From the NCBI GenBank assembly GCA_013153135.1, contig JAADFA010000028.1:1-12544 (forward strand): a stretch of DNA of 12,544 nt, given 5' to 3'. Origin of the DNA: Chloroflexota bacterium (GTDB taxonomy: Bacteria; Chloroflexota; Anaerolineae; Anaerolineales; DRMV01). The number at the start of each line of letters is the position of its first letter. The first letter of the stretch is position 1. Made by a program: the position numbers and the translations under genes. Under the pieces are notes generated by a model. The model was not told the DNA's origin. It saw nothing but the letters and a program-made list of their open reading frames with translations, and did not search any database. This document shows, piece after piece, positions 6,338 to 12,544 of the stretch.

Positions 6338-6409
6338 TCCTCCACCCTCGCCTTGTCCGGCTCATCGAGGCCGGGAACTTGGCCAGGAACCCGCAGCAGG
6401 AGGACTGGA

Positions 6410-7300
6410 ATGAATCTGCTCTCGTCCCGCCGCTTGCGCATCGGCGTGCTCTATTCCCGGGTTCGGGTGGAAGAAAAATGGATCTTCGCGGCCCTGGAAC
6501 AACGCGGGGTCGATTACGAACGGTTGAACGATGGCGAGATTTACTTCGACCTCGACGAACCGGAACGCTGGCGTTCGTTCGATGCCATCCTCGCGCGAGA
6601 TTTGAGCTATACGCGCGGATTGTACGCGCTGCGGGTGCTCAACGCGTGGGGTGTGCCCACGGTGAACACCGCACGCGTGGCCGAGATTTGCGGCGACAAG
6701 CTCGCGACCAGTACAGCCTTGGCGGCTGCGGGCGTGCCCCAACCCCGCACGCGCGTCGCCTTCACTCCCAAAGCCGCACTCGAAGCCATCGAGGAGCTCG
6801 GCTATCCCGTAGTGCTCAAACCGGTCATCGGCTCATGGGGGCGCCTGTTGGCCAAAATCAACGACCGGGATGCCGCGGAGGCCATCCTCGAACACCGCGC
6901 GATGTTGGGGTCGAGCCAACACTCGGTCTTCTACATCCAGGAATACATCACCAAGCCCGGGCGAGACATCCGCGTGCTGGTCATCGGCGATGAACCCATC
7001 GCGGCCATCTATCGCAAGTCCTCACACTGGATTACCAACACCGCCCGCGGGGGCCAAGGCGAAGTGTGCCCCCTGACCGACGAGCTGGTGGACGTGGTAA
7101 CCCGAGCTGCCCGGGCTGTGGGCGGCGGCGTGCTAGCCGTGGACATCCTGGAGCATCCCGAGCGAGGTTACTTGGTCAATGAGATCAATCACACCATGGA
7201 ATTTCACACCGCGCAACCTACGACAGGGGTAGACATCGCGGGCCGAATTGTCGATTACGTCATTGGCGTAGCGCAACGCGCGCGTGCAGCTGCGGGCTGA
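6410..7300 (+). CDS. lysX: LysX/ArgX-family LysW ligase (ATP-grasp)
   Basis: An ATP-dependent ligase that attaches the amino group of glutamate (ArgX activity) or alpha-aminoadipate (LysX activity) to the C-terminal Glu of LysW. The protein has 296 residues, close to the family length of about 280. The N-terminal domain carries RIGVLYSRVRVEEKWI. The ATP-grasp core has GYPVVLKPVIGSWGRLLAKI (131-150), FYIQEYI, GRDIRVLVIGD (184-194) and the metal-binding NEINHTMEFHT (257-267). The start at 6410 is set by AGGAGG at 6398-6403; the frame is open further upstream, but that part overlaps lysW in another frame. Gene context (argG, argH) favours glutamate as substrate. It ends the operon: the kinase, reductase and aminotransferase of the route are not in this window. 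Confidence 0.92.
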   Translation: MNLLSSRRLRIGVLYSRVRVEEKWIFAALEQRGVDYERLNDGEIYFDLDEPERWRSFDAILARDLSYTRGLYALRVLNAWGVPTVNTARVAEICGDKLATSTALAAAGVPQPRTRVAFTPKAALEAIEELGYPVVLKPVIGSWGRLLAKINDRDAAEAILEHRAMLGSSQHSVFYIQEYITKPGRDIRVLVIGDEPIAAIYRKSSHWITNTARGGQGEVCPLTDELVDVVTRAARAVGGGVLAVDILEHPERGYLVNEINHTMEFHTAQPTTGVDIAGRIVDYVIGVAQRARAAAG

Positions 7301-7334
7301 AATCAAGATTGGATGAGGAGCACGCCGCACGAGG

Positions 7335-7382
7335 TCCGCCCGGAATCCCACCGGCGGAGCAGGCCTGAGGCCAAAATTTTGG
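7335..7382 (+). promoter_or_regulatory. Hairpins and a palindrome between lysX and the next promoter
   Basis: TCCGCC (7335-7340) pairs with GGCGGA (7353-7358), and GGCC-TGA-GGCC (7362-7372) follows, so the lysX transcript may end here, although only TTTT lies downstream. CCAAAATTTTGG (7371-7382) is a perfect 12-base palindrome ending 15 bases before a -35 element, a place where an operator could lie. No known binding motif is recognised. Confidence 0.3.
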
Positions 7383-7396
7383 AAGTTGGCAAAACC

Positions 7397-7425
7397 TTGA
7401 CAGACGTCATACCTCGCGATAGAAT
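7397..7425 (+). promoter_or_regulatory. Sigma-70-like promoter of the structured RNA / glnA leader
   Basis: Perfect -35 TTGACA (7397-7402), a 17-base spacer and -10 TAGAAT (7420-7425, 5/6). The predicted start is near 7432, directly at the first base-paired element of the RNA downstream. Confidence 0.85.
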
Positions 7426-7619
7426 GCCTCCGGCTTAGGTAAAGGAGCCGAGCCGGTTGTTTTTTTGTTTGGTCGCCTGTGGGGCGAGTCGTGCCAAACG
7501 GCTTAGGGGGGCCACACAGGCACAAACAAAAGCCGCTTGGGCCTAAGCTATCTTCCTGCCAGTGGAAGGGACGGCCGCGACCGTAGGGCAGGAAGGCGCG
7601 ACAAGGAGGTTGACAAGGG

Positions 7620-7688
7620 ATGCGGACGAGGAACGCCCGACAGCGATGGCGGCAGCCAGGGCGCTCGCATCAACGAGGCCCGAGCTAG
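7620..7688 (+). CDS. Possible Arg/Gln-rich leader peptide inside the structured RNA
   Basis: A 22-codon ORF starting ATG CGG ACG AGG and ending TAG at 7686-7688. It begins MRTRNARQRWRQPGR and has seven Arg and three Gln codons. AAGGAGG (7603-7609) lies ten bases upstream, a strong but slightly distant ribosome binding site. Its first part (7619-7625) can pair with 7720-7726, and its middle takes part in the hairpin 7642-7698, so translation would alter the fold before the terminator. Arg richness alone is weak evidence in GC-rich DNA, and CGA and AGG are used here, unlike in the arg leader. Tentative. Confidence 0.35.
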   Translation: MRTRNARQRWRQPGRSHQRGPS

Positions 7689-7731
7689 TCGCATCGCTAA
7701 GGGGCGCCAGCCACCTCAACCGCATCTTCAA

Positions 7732-7760
7732 GGGCACGCCCCGGCGTGCCTCTTTGCTTT
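7732..7760 (+). terminator. Intrinsic terminator before glnA
   Basis: GGCACGC (7733-7739) pairs with GCGTGCC (7744-7750) around CCCG, with TCTTTGCTTT directly after. It separates the structured RNA from glnA. Confidence 0.75.
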
Positions 7761-7859
7761 AAAACGCCCGGGGCACTAGGATCGTTTGCTCTCTGTTGTC
7801 CGCTTAGGGCGGAAGTCGTGTATCGCGCTCGAACCAATTTCCTAAATAAGGAGGCGCTT

Positions 7860-9197
7860 ATGACCCCCGATGAACTGCTCGCTCGCGTGCGCGAAGATAA
7901 TGTCCGTTTCATTTCGCTCCAGTTCACGGATGTTACGGGCGCTGTCAAAAGCGTCGACATCCCCGTGAGCAAACTTCCCGAAGCCCTGGAAGATGGCGTT
8001 TGGTTCGATGGCTCCTCCATCGAGGGCTTCGCACGCATTCAAGAAAGCGACATGCGCCTGGTGCTTGATATCGATACCTACGCGGTGCTGCCCTGGACCC
8101 CGGACGAGCGCCGCCGCGCGCGCATCTTCTGCGATGTATACCTCCCCGACGGCACCCCCTTCGCCGGTGACCCCCGCGGCAACCTCAAGCGCATGTTGGC
8201 CAAACTAAAGGAAGAGCGAGGCTGGGTCTACAACATCGGTCCCGAACCCGAGTTCTTCCTCTTCAAGCGCAATGGCGAAGACATCCGGCCCGTGCCCCAC
8301 GACGTGGGTGGTTACTTTGACTTCTCGGCCGATGACGAGGCCGTCCGCGTACGCACCAAGCTCATGGATGCGCTGACCACCATGGGGCTCGATGTGGAAA
8401 TGGGTCACCACGAGGTCGCGCTCGGCCAGCACGAGATCGACTTCCGCTTTGCCGACGCGCTGACCACCGCGGATAACGTGGTCACGTTAAAGTACACGGT
8501 CAAGGCCATCGCGCATCAACATGGCCTGATTGCGTCTTTCATGCCCAAGCCCATCTACGGCATCAATGGCTCAGGGATGCACTGCCATCAATCGTTGTTC
8601 GACACCGAAGGCAACAATCTGTTCTATAACCCCGACGATCCCTACCTGCTCTCGGAATTGGCCTATCATTTCTTGGCCGGTCAACTGGAGCACGCGCGCG
8701 CGCTCGCGGCCGTGGTTGCGCCCACGGTAAACTCCTACAAACGGCTGGTACCCGGCTACGAAGCGCCCGTGTATATCGCCTGGGCGCAAATTAACCGCTC
8801 AGCTCTGGTGCGCATCCCGCGGCCTAAGGAAGGCAAGGCCAAGTCGGTGCGTATGGAGCTGCGTTTCCCCGACCCATCCGCGAATCCCTACCTGGCCTTC
8901 GCGGCAATGTTGGCCGCGGGCCTGGACGGCATCGATCGAGGCCTGAACCCACCGCCACCTATGGACCACATCAACCTGTATGAATTGACTGAGGAAGAAC
9001 GGCGGGCCAAGGGTGTCAAATCCCTGCCCGGTTCGCTAGAAGAAGCCCTGAACGAGCTGGAGAAAGATGAAGTTCTCAAGGCCGCGCTGGGCGAACGCCT
9101 TTATGATGCCTTTATGCGGGCCAAGCGCGCGGAAGTGGAAGAATTCCGTGTGCAAGTGACCGACTGGGAAGTCCAGCGCTATCTGGAGACAGCCTAG
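7860..9197 (+). CDS. glnA: Glutamine synthetase, type I (alpha subtype)
   Basis: Forms glutamine from glutamate, ammonia and ATP; dodecameric cytoplasmic enzyme. The 445-residue length fits the GSI-alpha group typified by Bacillus subtilis. The beta-grasp N-terminal domain holds LQFTDVTGAVKSVDIP and FDGSSIEGFARIQESD; Arg59 aligns with Arg62 of the B. subtilis enzyme, involved there in feedback inhibition. Catalytic-domain motifs are GPEPEFFLF, the glutamate/metal region VEMGHHEVALGQHEIDFR, the ATP-binding KPIYGINGSGMHCHQSL, NSYKRLVPGYEAP and ELRFPDPSANPYLAFAAML. A Tyr sits in NLYELTEEE where the adenylylated enzymes carry theirs, but the length suggests no beta-type insertion. The start at 7860 has TAAGGAGG (7847-7854) five bases upstream. 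No strong promoter is seen in the 100 bases before it, so it may depend on readthrough from the upstream leader. Confidence 0.96.
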   Translation: MTPDELLARVREDNVRFISLQFTDVTGAVKSVDIPVSKLPEALEDGVWFDGSSIEGFARIQESDMRLVLDIDTYAVLPWTPDERRRARIFCDVYLPDGTPFAGDPRGNLKRMLAKLKEERGWVYNIGPEPEFFLFKRNGEDIRPVPHDVGGYFDFSADDEAVRVRTKLMDALTTMGLDVEMGHHEVALGQHEIDFRFADALTTADNVVTLKYTVKAIAHQHGLIASFMPKPIYGINGSGMHCHQSLFDTEGNNLFYNPDDPYLLSELAYHFLAGQLEHARALAAVVAPTVNSYKRLVPGYEAPVYIAWAQINRSALVRIPRPKEGKAKSVRMELRFPDPSANPYLAFAAMLAAGLDGIDRGLNPPPPMDHINLYELTEEERRAKGVKSLPGSLEEALNELEKDEVLKAALGERLYDAFMRAKRAEVEEFRVQVTDWEVQRYLETA

Positions 9198-9241
9198 TTC
9201 GAGCTGCAGAACCAGCCCAGGGTCAAACCACGCAACGCGAC

Positions 9242-9275
9242 AACGGGCCTCGCCCAAATGCGGGGCCCGTTTGCA
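9242..9275 (+). terminator. Terminator after glnA
   Basis: AACGGGCCTCG (9242-9252) pairs with CGGGGCCCGTT (9261-9271), one T-G among 11 pairs, with the loop CCCAAATG and a short T-rich stretch after. It lies between convergent genes and may act on both strands. Confidence 0.6.
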
Positions 9276-9300
9276 ATTTCACATCACGCCCCTAACGCGA

Positions 9301-10212
9301 TCAGGCTGGGGGCCGAGTGTGGGGCTGAGCGCGACGAGCCCACTGATGCAAGACCACCATCCCAAACAGGATAACAAATATGCCCAACAACCCGCCCTCA
9401 GGACCAAACGCGCCCCCCGTCCAGAGTTCAGGGCCATAGCCCCGAAGGTCAATCAAACGCATCGGGACGTTGGTCAAGCCACTTACCGGAAAGCCCAAGC
9501 TGGCCTCGGCCCAATTCCACCCCAAATGCAACCCCATGGGAAGCCACAAACGTCGGGTCGTGAGGTAGGCTTGGCCTAAATACAGTCCGGCAAGGGTTAA
9601 ACCGAGCGCAGGCATCGGGCCCCAAGCCGGGTTGAGAACGTGTAAGATCGCGAAGAGCAGCGCCTGGGCCAGCCAGGCCCACAGTGTGCCCAGACCTTCT
9701 TCTAACGTCTGCAATACATACCCACGCAACATAAGCTCTTCGGCCCAAGCGACCATGCCCCACAAAAGTAAAGCCTGCCCAAATTCGCGAAGTGCGCGCG
9801 TCCACGTCCAGGTCTGCCATGTGCACGCGACCACTTCGCCCCATCCCAAAGCTAGAACGAGAATAAGTAGAAGCACCATCTGCGCGCTCGCGAGGCCAAC
9901 TCCCAGAAGGAACTCACGTGGTGCTTTTGTGTCCCACACCAAACCCAAGCTCGACCACGGCCGCCGGTCAAGCCAGCGTGTCATAATGACCGTGGCCAGG
10001 GTCAAGGCCACGACAAACGCGAGCTGCCCAAGCAGCAACGCGGGCAAGCTCTGCGGCGCCCAGCCCATTACAACCGCGCTCAAGGCCGCGACCATGGTCA
10101 TGGGGCCCGTCAACACCAAGACCAACATCACAAACAAGCCCAAACGCCAACCCGAGCGTAGGCGTTTGGGCTCTTCATCCGTGAAAAAGACGCGTTTGAG
10201 CTCACGCCACAT
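9301..10212 (-). CDS. CPBP family intramembrane metalloprotease
   Basis: A 303-residue, very hydrophobic protein with about seven to eight membrane segments. The three motifs of the CPBP (CAAX protease / bacteriocin-processing, Abi) family are present: EELMLRG with Glu158-Glu159 and Arg163; His191 in FAILHVLN; and His229/Asn233 in HLGWNW. These residues are expected to build the glutamate protease active site in the membrane. The N-terminus MWRELKRVFFTDEEPKRLRSG is cytoplasmic. AGGGGG lies about six bases before the ATG. It is the last gene of a likely secG-binding protein-protease operon, 43 bases after the preceding stop, convergent with glnA. Substrate unknown; members act in protein maturation or immunity to peptides. 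Confidence 0.9.
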   Translation of the reverse strand: MWRELKRVFFTDEEPKRLRSGWRLGLFVMLVLVLTGPMTMVAALSAVVMGWAPQSLPALLLGQLAFVVALTLATVIMTRWLDRRPWSSLGLVWDTKAPREFLLGVGLASAQMVLLLILVLALGWGEVVACTWQTWTWTRALREFGQALLLWGMVAWAEELMLRGYVLQTLEEGLGTLWAWLAQALLFAILHVLNPAWGPMPALGLTLAGLYLGQAYLTTRRLWLPMGLHLGWNWAEASLGFPVSGLTNVPMRLIDLRGYGPELWTGGAFGPEGGLLGIFVILFGMVVLHQWARRAQPHTRPPA

Positions 10213-10255
10213 CGCGCCCCCTTGCAGACTTCCCTCGTGAAGGGCATTTTAGGGT

Positions 10256-12055
10256 TTACCGCGTCTCGGTCGCGGCAGGCTCAGGCGTTGCGGTCGATGG
10301 CTCCACTGGCTGGGTGATGGCCAGCTGTGGGCGAGCGACCAAGTACCACGAACCCACGTGCTGGAAGCGGTCGCTTGGGTCGAACAAAGGCCCCAGGCGC
10401 ACGCCCTTGACTTGAGCGCTGACACCATAGTTATAAACAGGGTAAAACAACGGCAAAGCTGGCCATTCTTCCGCAAAAATACGTTGGAAGGAATGATATA
10501 ACCGCGCGCGCTTTTGCAGGTCGGGCGTGACACGGGCCAGCTCGAGCAACATGCTCGCGCGGCGATTTTTCCACATGCTATAGTTCTGGCCTCCTTGACC
10601 AGCTTCAGCCTCGTGCCAGAAGGGGTAAGGGTCCGGGTCAGGTGAACGGGCCAAATCCAAATCAACCAAGGCGGCCTGGTATTTACGCAAGGCCAGCCGG
10701 TCGTTGAGCAGCTCATCGTATGGGACAGCTTCCAACGTCACCCCAACGCCGATGCGGGTCCAATCGCGCGCGATCTCTTGAGCCAAGGCTCGATGGACTT
10801 CCGTATCGGGGTGCAACAAGGTGAGCTCCAGGCGCACGTCGTCTTTTGTGCGTACCTGAGGGTCGTCGCCGAAGGTGTAGCCGGCTTCTTCGAGCAAACG
10901 CTGGGCTTGCTCAGGGTCGTAGGGTACGCGAGGTAAAGTGGGGTCGTAGGCCCACGTACCGGGGAAAATGGGGCTATCGGCCAAAAGCGCCTGGCCATGC
11001 AACACCCGCCGGATCATCCGCTTGCGGTTCAGCGCGAGGTAGAGGGCCTTCCGCACCCGAACATCTTGCAGAAATGGCGCTTCGAGGTTCTGCAAATTGA
11101 AGAAAATCAGGGTCAACCGCGGCAAGCGGGCCGTATAGATGTTGAGGGTAGGGTCGTGCAGTGCGGGCTCCAGGATGGGCTCTTCGATGGACGCAATGCC
11201 CATTACCTCACCCTGCTGGTACGCTTGAAACGCGGCCTGGTGGGAAGGGTAGTAGCGAAAGACGAACTCATCGATGAAAGGGCGCCCTTCATAAAAATCA
11301 TTGAAAGCCTGTAACGCGACGCCAATAATACGTCCTTCCTCGACTAAAAAATGATCGAAGCGGAAGGGGCCATTGCCGATAGGATTTTGATTCGGCGGTG
11401 CGTTGAGCAAGTCATCCTGGTACGGTTCCCAAACGTGCTTGGGGAGGATACCAAAGGTCAAATAATCGAGGAACGGGGCAAAGGGCTCGGGGAGTTGGAA
11501 CTGCAGGGTGTAATCGTCCAATACGCGCACCTCGACCTTTTGCCACAAGGTGCGCACGTTAGGGTCAATGGGCAAATCTTCGCGGCGCATAAGTTCGATG
11601 GTAAAGAGCACATCAGCTGCGGTAATGGGAGTTCCGTCATGCCAGACCGCATCCCGGCGCAAAGCGAAGTTGTACGTTCGGCCGTCCCGAGCCACGCCCC
11701 AGCCTTCGGCCAAATCGGGCCGCGGGATGCCCTGGTAATCGAACTGCACCAGCCCGCGATAGAGAAGCCGGTCGATATCTCGGTCTGGACCATTGAGGTG
11801 ATCGAACAAGGGGTTGAGGCGCCCAAACGTACCAATCAGGGCTTCAGTGTACGTCCCCCCTTCGGACGGAGCGATAACCTGCGGCAGGGGAGCCTGGGCT
11901 TCGGGTTGGACGCGGCGTTGGTTCCAAAGCAAAAAGCCGATTAAGCTCACAGCCGCGAAGAACAAAAAGAGCCCGACCCAGCGGAAGCGCTGCCAGGCCG
12001 GTGTCGAGGTCCCGGGGGGATGCGCGGACGAACTTGGCGCGGATTCAGCGGCCAT
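10256..12055 (-). CDS. Membrane-anchored peptide/nickel-type solute-binding protein (SBP family 5)
   Basis: A 599-residue protein of the OppA/DppA-like binding protein family. The start ATG at 12055 has GAGG five bases upstream; an in-frame GTG six bases earlier overlaps that site. A short polar, Ser/Pro-rich N-terminus is followed by one membrane helix (about 26-44, WVGLFLFFAAVSLIGFLLW) with no lipobox, so it is probably a signal anchor. The family signature region DLAEGWGVARDGRTYNFALR through WHDGTPITAADVLFTIE lies at about 114-153. Later typical stretches are FGILPKHVW, NPIGNGPFRF, VRKALYLALNRKRMI and EQAQRLLEEAGY. The C-terminus is a Thr/Pro/Glu-rich tail (PSTATPEPAATETR). No permease or ATPase gene is next to it. 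It follows secG by 42 bases and is followed by the CPBP protease. Ligand is probably an oligopeptide, unproven. Confidence 0.92.
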   Translation of the reverse strand: MAAESAPSSSAHPPGTSTPAWQRFRWVGLFLFFAAVSLIGFLLWNQRRVQPEAQAPLPQVIAPSEGGTYTEALIGTFGRLNPLFDHLNGPDRDIDRLLYRGLVQFDYQGIPRPDLAEGWGVARDGRTYNFALRRDAVWHDGTPITAADVLFTIELMRREDLPIDPNVRTLWQKVEVRVLDDYTLQFQLPEPFAPFLDYLTFGILPKHVWEPYQDDLLNAPPNQNPIGNGPFRFDHFLVEEGRIIGVALQAFNDFYEGRPFIDEFVFRYYPSHQAAFQAYQQGEVMGIASIEEPILEPALHDPTLNIYTARLPRLTLIFFNLQNLEAPFLQDVRVRKALYLALNRKRMIRRVLHGQALLADSPIFPGTWAYDPTLPRVPYDPEQAQRLLEEAGYTFGDDPQVRTKDDVRLELTLLHPDTEVHRALAQEIARDWTRIGVGVTLEAVPYDELLNDRLALRKYQAALVDLDLARSPDPDPYPFWHEAEAGQGGQNYSMWKNRRASMLLELARVTPDLQKRARLYHSFQRIFAEEWPALPLFYPVYNYGVSAQVKGVRLGPLFDPSDRFQHVGSWYLVARPQLAITQPVEPSTATPEPAATETR

Positions 12056-12097
12056 ACCCACCTCAAACCCAAAGGGCCACGTGGCTAAGCCCGGACC

Positions 12098-12322
12098 TCA
12101 GCCCGTGAGGCGCAAAATCAGCAGCACCAGAGCGAAGAACAATACGCTCAAAACAATGGTCGCCTGGAAGAGGGTCTTTTCCAAGCCGCGGCGAGCTGTA
12201 ACAAAACCACCCCAGTCCGCGCCAGTCAGCCCGCCGAGCCCTGCGCCCTTGCTCTGCAAAATCACGCCCACGATAAGGGCGATAGAGGTAATGATCAGCG
12301 CGATATAGAGCAACGTTTCCAC
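12098..12322 (-). CDS. secG: Protein translocase subunit SecG
   Basis: A small membrane subunit of the SecYEG channel that assists SecA-driven protein export. It has 74 residues, as usual. Two membrane helices are visible (about 3-22 and 50-72), joined by a cytoplasmic loop with the conserved QSKGAGLGGLTG and RRGLEK. The start is GTG at 12322 with GGGAGG (complement of 12329-12334) six bases upstream; this fits better than any ATG. It is the first gene after a near-consensus promoter and 42 bases before the solute-binding protein, so a secG-led operon is likely. Confidence 0.95.
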   Translation of the reverse strand: METLLYIALIITSIALIVGVILQSKGAGLGGLTGADWGGFVTARRGLEKTLFQATIVLSVLFFALVLLILRLTG

Positions 12323-12354
12323 CGTTCGCCTCCCAGGCCAAGATTCGCCGGGGG

Positions 12355-12383
12355 ATTATAGTCCATCGCCAGAGGGAAGTCAA
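12355..12383 (-). promoter_or_regulatory. secG: Sigma-70-like promoter of secG operon
   Basis: On the minus strand, -35 TTGACT (complement of 12378-12383, 5/6), a 17-base spacer and a perfect -10 TATAAT (complement of 12355-12360). The start near 12348 leaves about 25 bases of leader with the ribosome binding site. Confidence 0.88.
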
Positions 12384-12413
12384 ATCGCGCCGCCGCGAGG
12401 GTGCGAGCAAATG

Positions 12414-12544
12414 GCAAAGATAGCGGGCAGGTTCCGCTGCCCGCGAGTCAAGCGCGGGTTCCGCCGTCTGCGGCCCGAGGCCAAGGCCGCACTCGCGGGC
12501 CGCGGGCGCCGCGGGCTGGAAGCCCGCGGCTAGTTGGCATAAAA
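12414..12544 (+). repeat. REP-like repeat copy 5 (hairpins A and B)
   Basis: Hairpin A is a perfect 8-bp stem GCGGGCAG (12423-12430) with CTGCCCGC (12437-12444) and loop GTTCCG. Hairpin B is a perfect 9-bp stem (12508-12516 with 12522-12530) with loop TGGAA. The tail TAGTTGGCATAAAA runs to the window edge. The stretch between (TTCCGCCGTCTGCGGCCCG) matches copy 3 almost fully. Confidence 0.85.

Larger units (their letters stand above)
7432..7760 (+). ncRNA. Structured RNA of unknown class (small RNA gene or glnA leader)
   Basis: About 330 bases lie between a consensus promoter and an intrinsic terminator with no convincing protein gene. Perfect long-range pairings are visible: GCTTAGG 7433-7439 with CCTAAGC 7542-7548; TTTTGTTTG 7463-7471 with CAAACAAAA 7523-7531; GCCTGTG 7475-7481 with CACAGGC 7515-7521; CTTCCTGCC 7552-7560 with GGCAGGAAG 7587-7595; AGCGATG 7642-7648 with CATCGCT 7692-7698; and an inner hairpin 7659-7667 / 7674-7681. 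I could not match it to RNase P RNA, tmRNA, SRP RNA, 6S RNA, T-box or known riboswitch consensus features. It may be a stand-alone RNA or a long attenuated leader of glnA, which starts 100 bases later. Confidence 0.6.

Noticed and set aside
6116..6409. Longer start for the LysW ligase overlapping lysW
   Set aside because: The extra residues are basic, low-complexity and out of frame with lysW; the site AGGAGG before 6410 and the family's N-terminus support the short form.
7424..7600. RNase P-like pieces (CCGGCTTA at 7430, GTAGGGCAGG at 7583)
   Set aside because: The universally conserved GGAAAGTC and ACAGAA elements are missing and the order of the pieces is wrong.
7642..7680. SRP RNA-like GCAGCCA stretch
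   Set aside because: The GGAAG-type tetraloop and symmetric loop needed for SRP RNA domain IV are absent.
7796..7824. Possible separate glnA promoter (TTGTCC, 17 bases, TGTATC)
   Set aside because: Both hexamers match consensus poorly; kept only as a possibility that glnA is not solely read through from 7432.

Overview
The window reads as a GC-rich bacterial chromosome segment, most likely from the phylum Chloroflexota (Anaerolineae or relatives). This is inferred from the mix of genes rather than from a marker gene: a lipoprotein with a Thr/Pro-rich linker, a membrane protein resembling a Chloroflexota DUF family, a membrane-anchored solute-binding protein with a Pro/Thr-rich tail, and a LysW carrier-protein system next to argG/argH. 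Gene starts are mostly well marked by GGAGG-type ribosome binding sites, and four promoters show clear sigma-70-like elements.

Layout. 1-475 (minus): 5' part of a lipoprotein gene running off the window. 476-1032: gene-poor stretch with a remnant of an IS200-like (Y1) transposase joined to GC-rich hairpin repeats. 1033-2829 (plus): a two-TM membrane protein of unknown function, then glyceraldehyde-3-phosphate dehydrogenase. 2830-3151: a run of five GC-rich hairpins belonging largely to one dispersed REP-like repeat family. 3152-7300 (plus): a promoter, an arginine-rich leader peptide, a terminator, then argG-argH-lysW-lysX/argX. 7301-7859: a second promoter, about 330 nt of apparently structured RNA with a small Arg-rich ORF, and a terminator. 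7860-9197 (plus): glutamine synthetase. 9301-12322 (minus, transcribed secG to CPBP): secG, a membrane-anchored family-5 solute-binding protein and a CPBP intramembrane protease, with a clear promoter ahead of secG. 12414-12544: another copy of the repeat family.

How it fits together. The central operon combines the last two steps of arginine synthesis (ArgG, ArgH) with LysW, an amino-group carrier protein, and the ATP-grasp ligase that loads it. This suggests that ornithine for arginine is made on a carrier protein, a route best known from Sulfolobus, rather than with N-acetyl intermediates. The operon appears to be controlled by ribosome-mediated transcription attenuation. A 20-codon leader with seven Arg codons begins almost at the predicted transcription start, and is followed by mutually exclusive hairpins and an intrinsic terminator. 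This attenuator is the most notable finding. Glutamine synthetase follows, behind its own long structured leader or a separate small RNA gene.

All calls come from reading the sequence. No database search or folding program was run.
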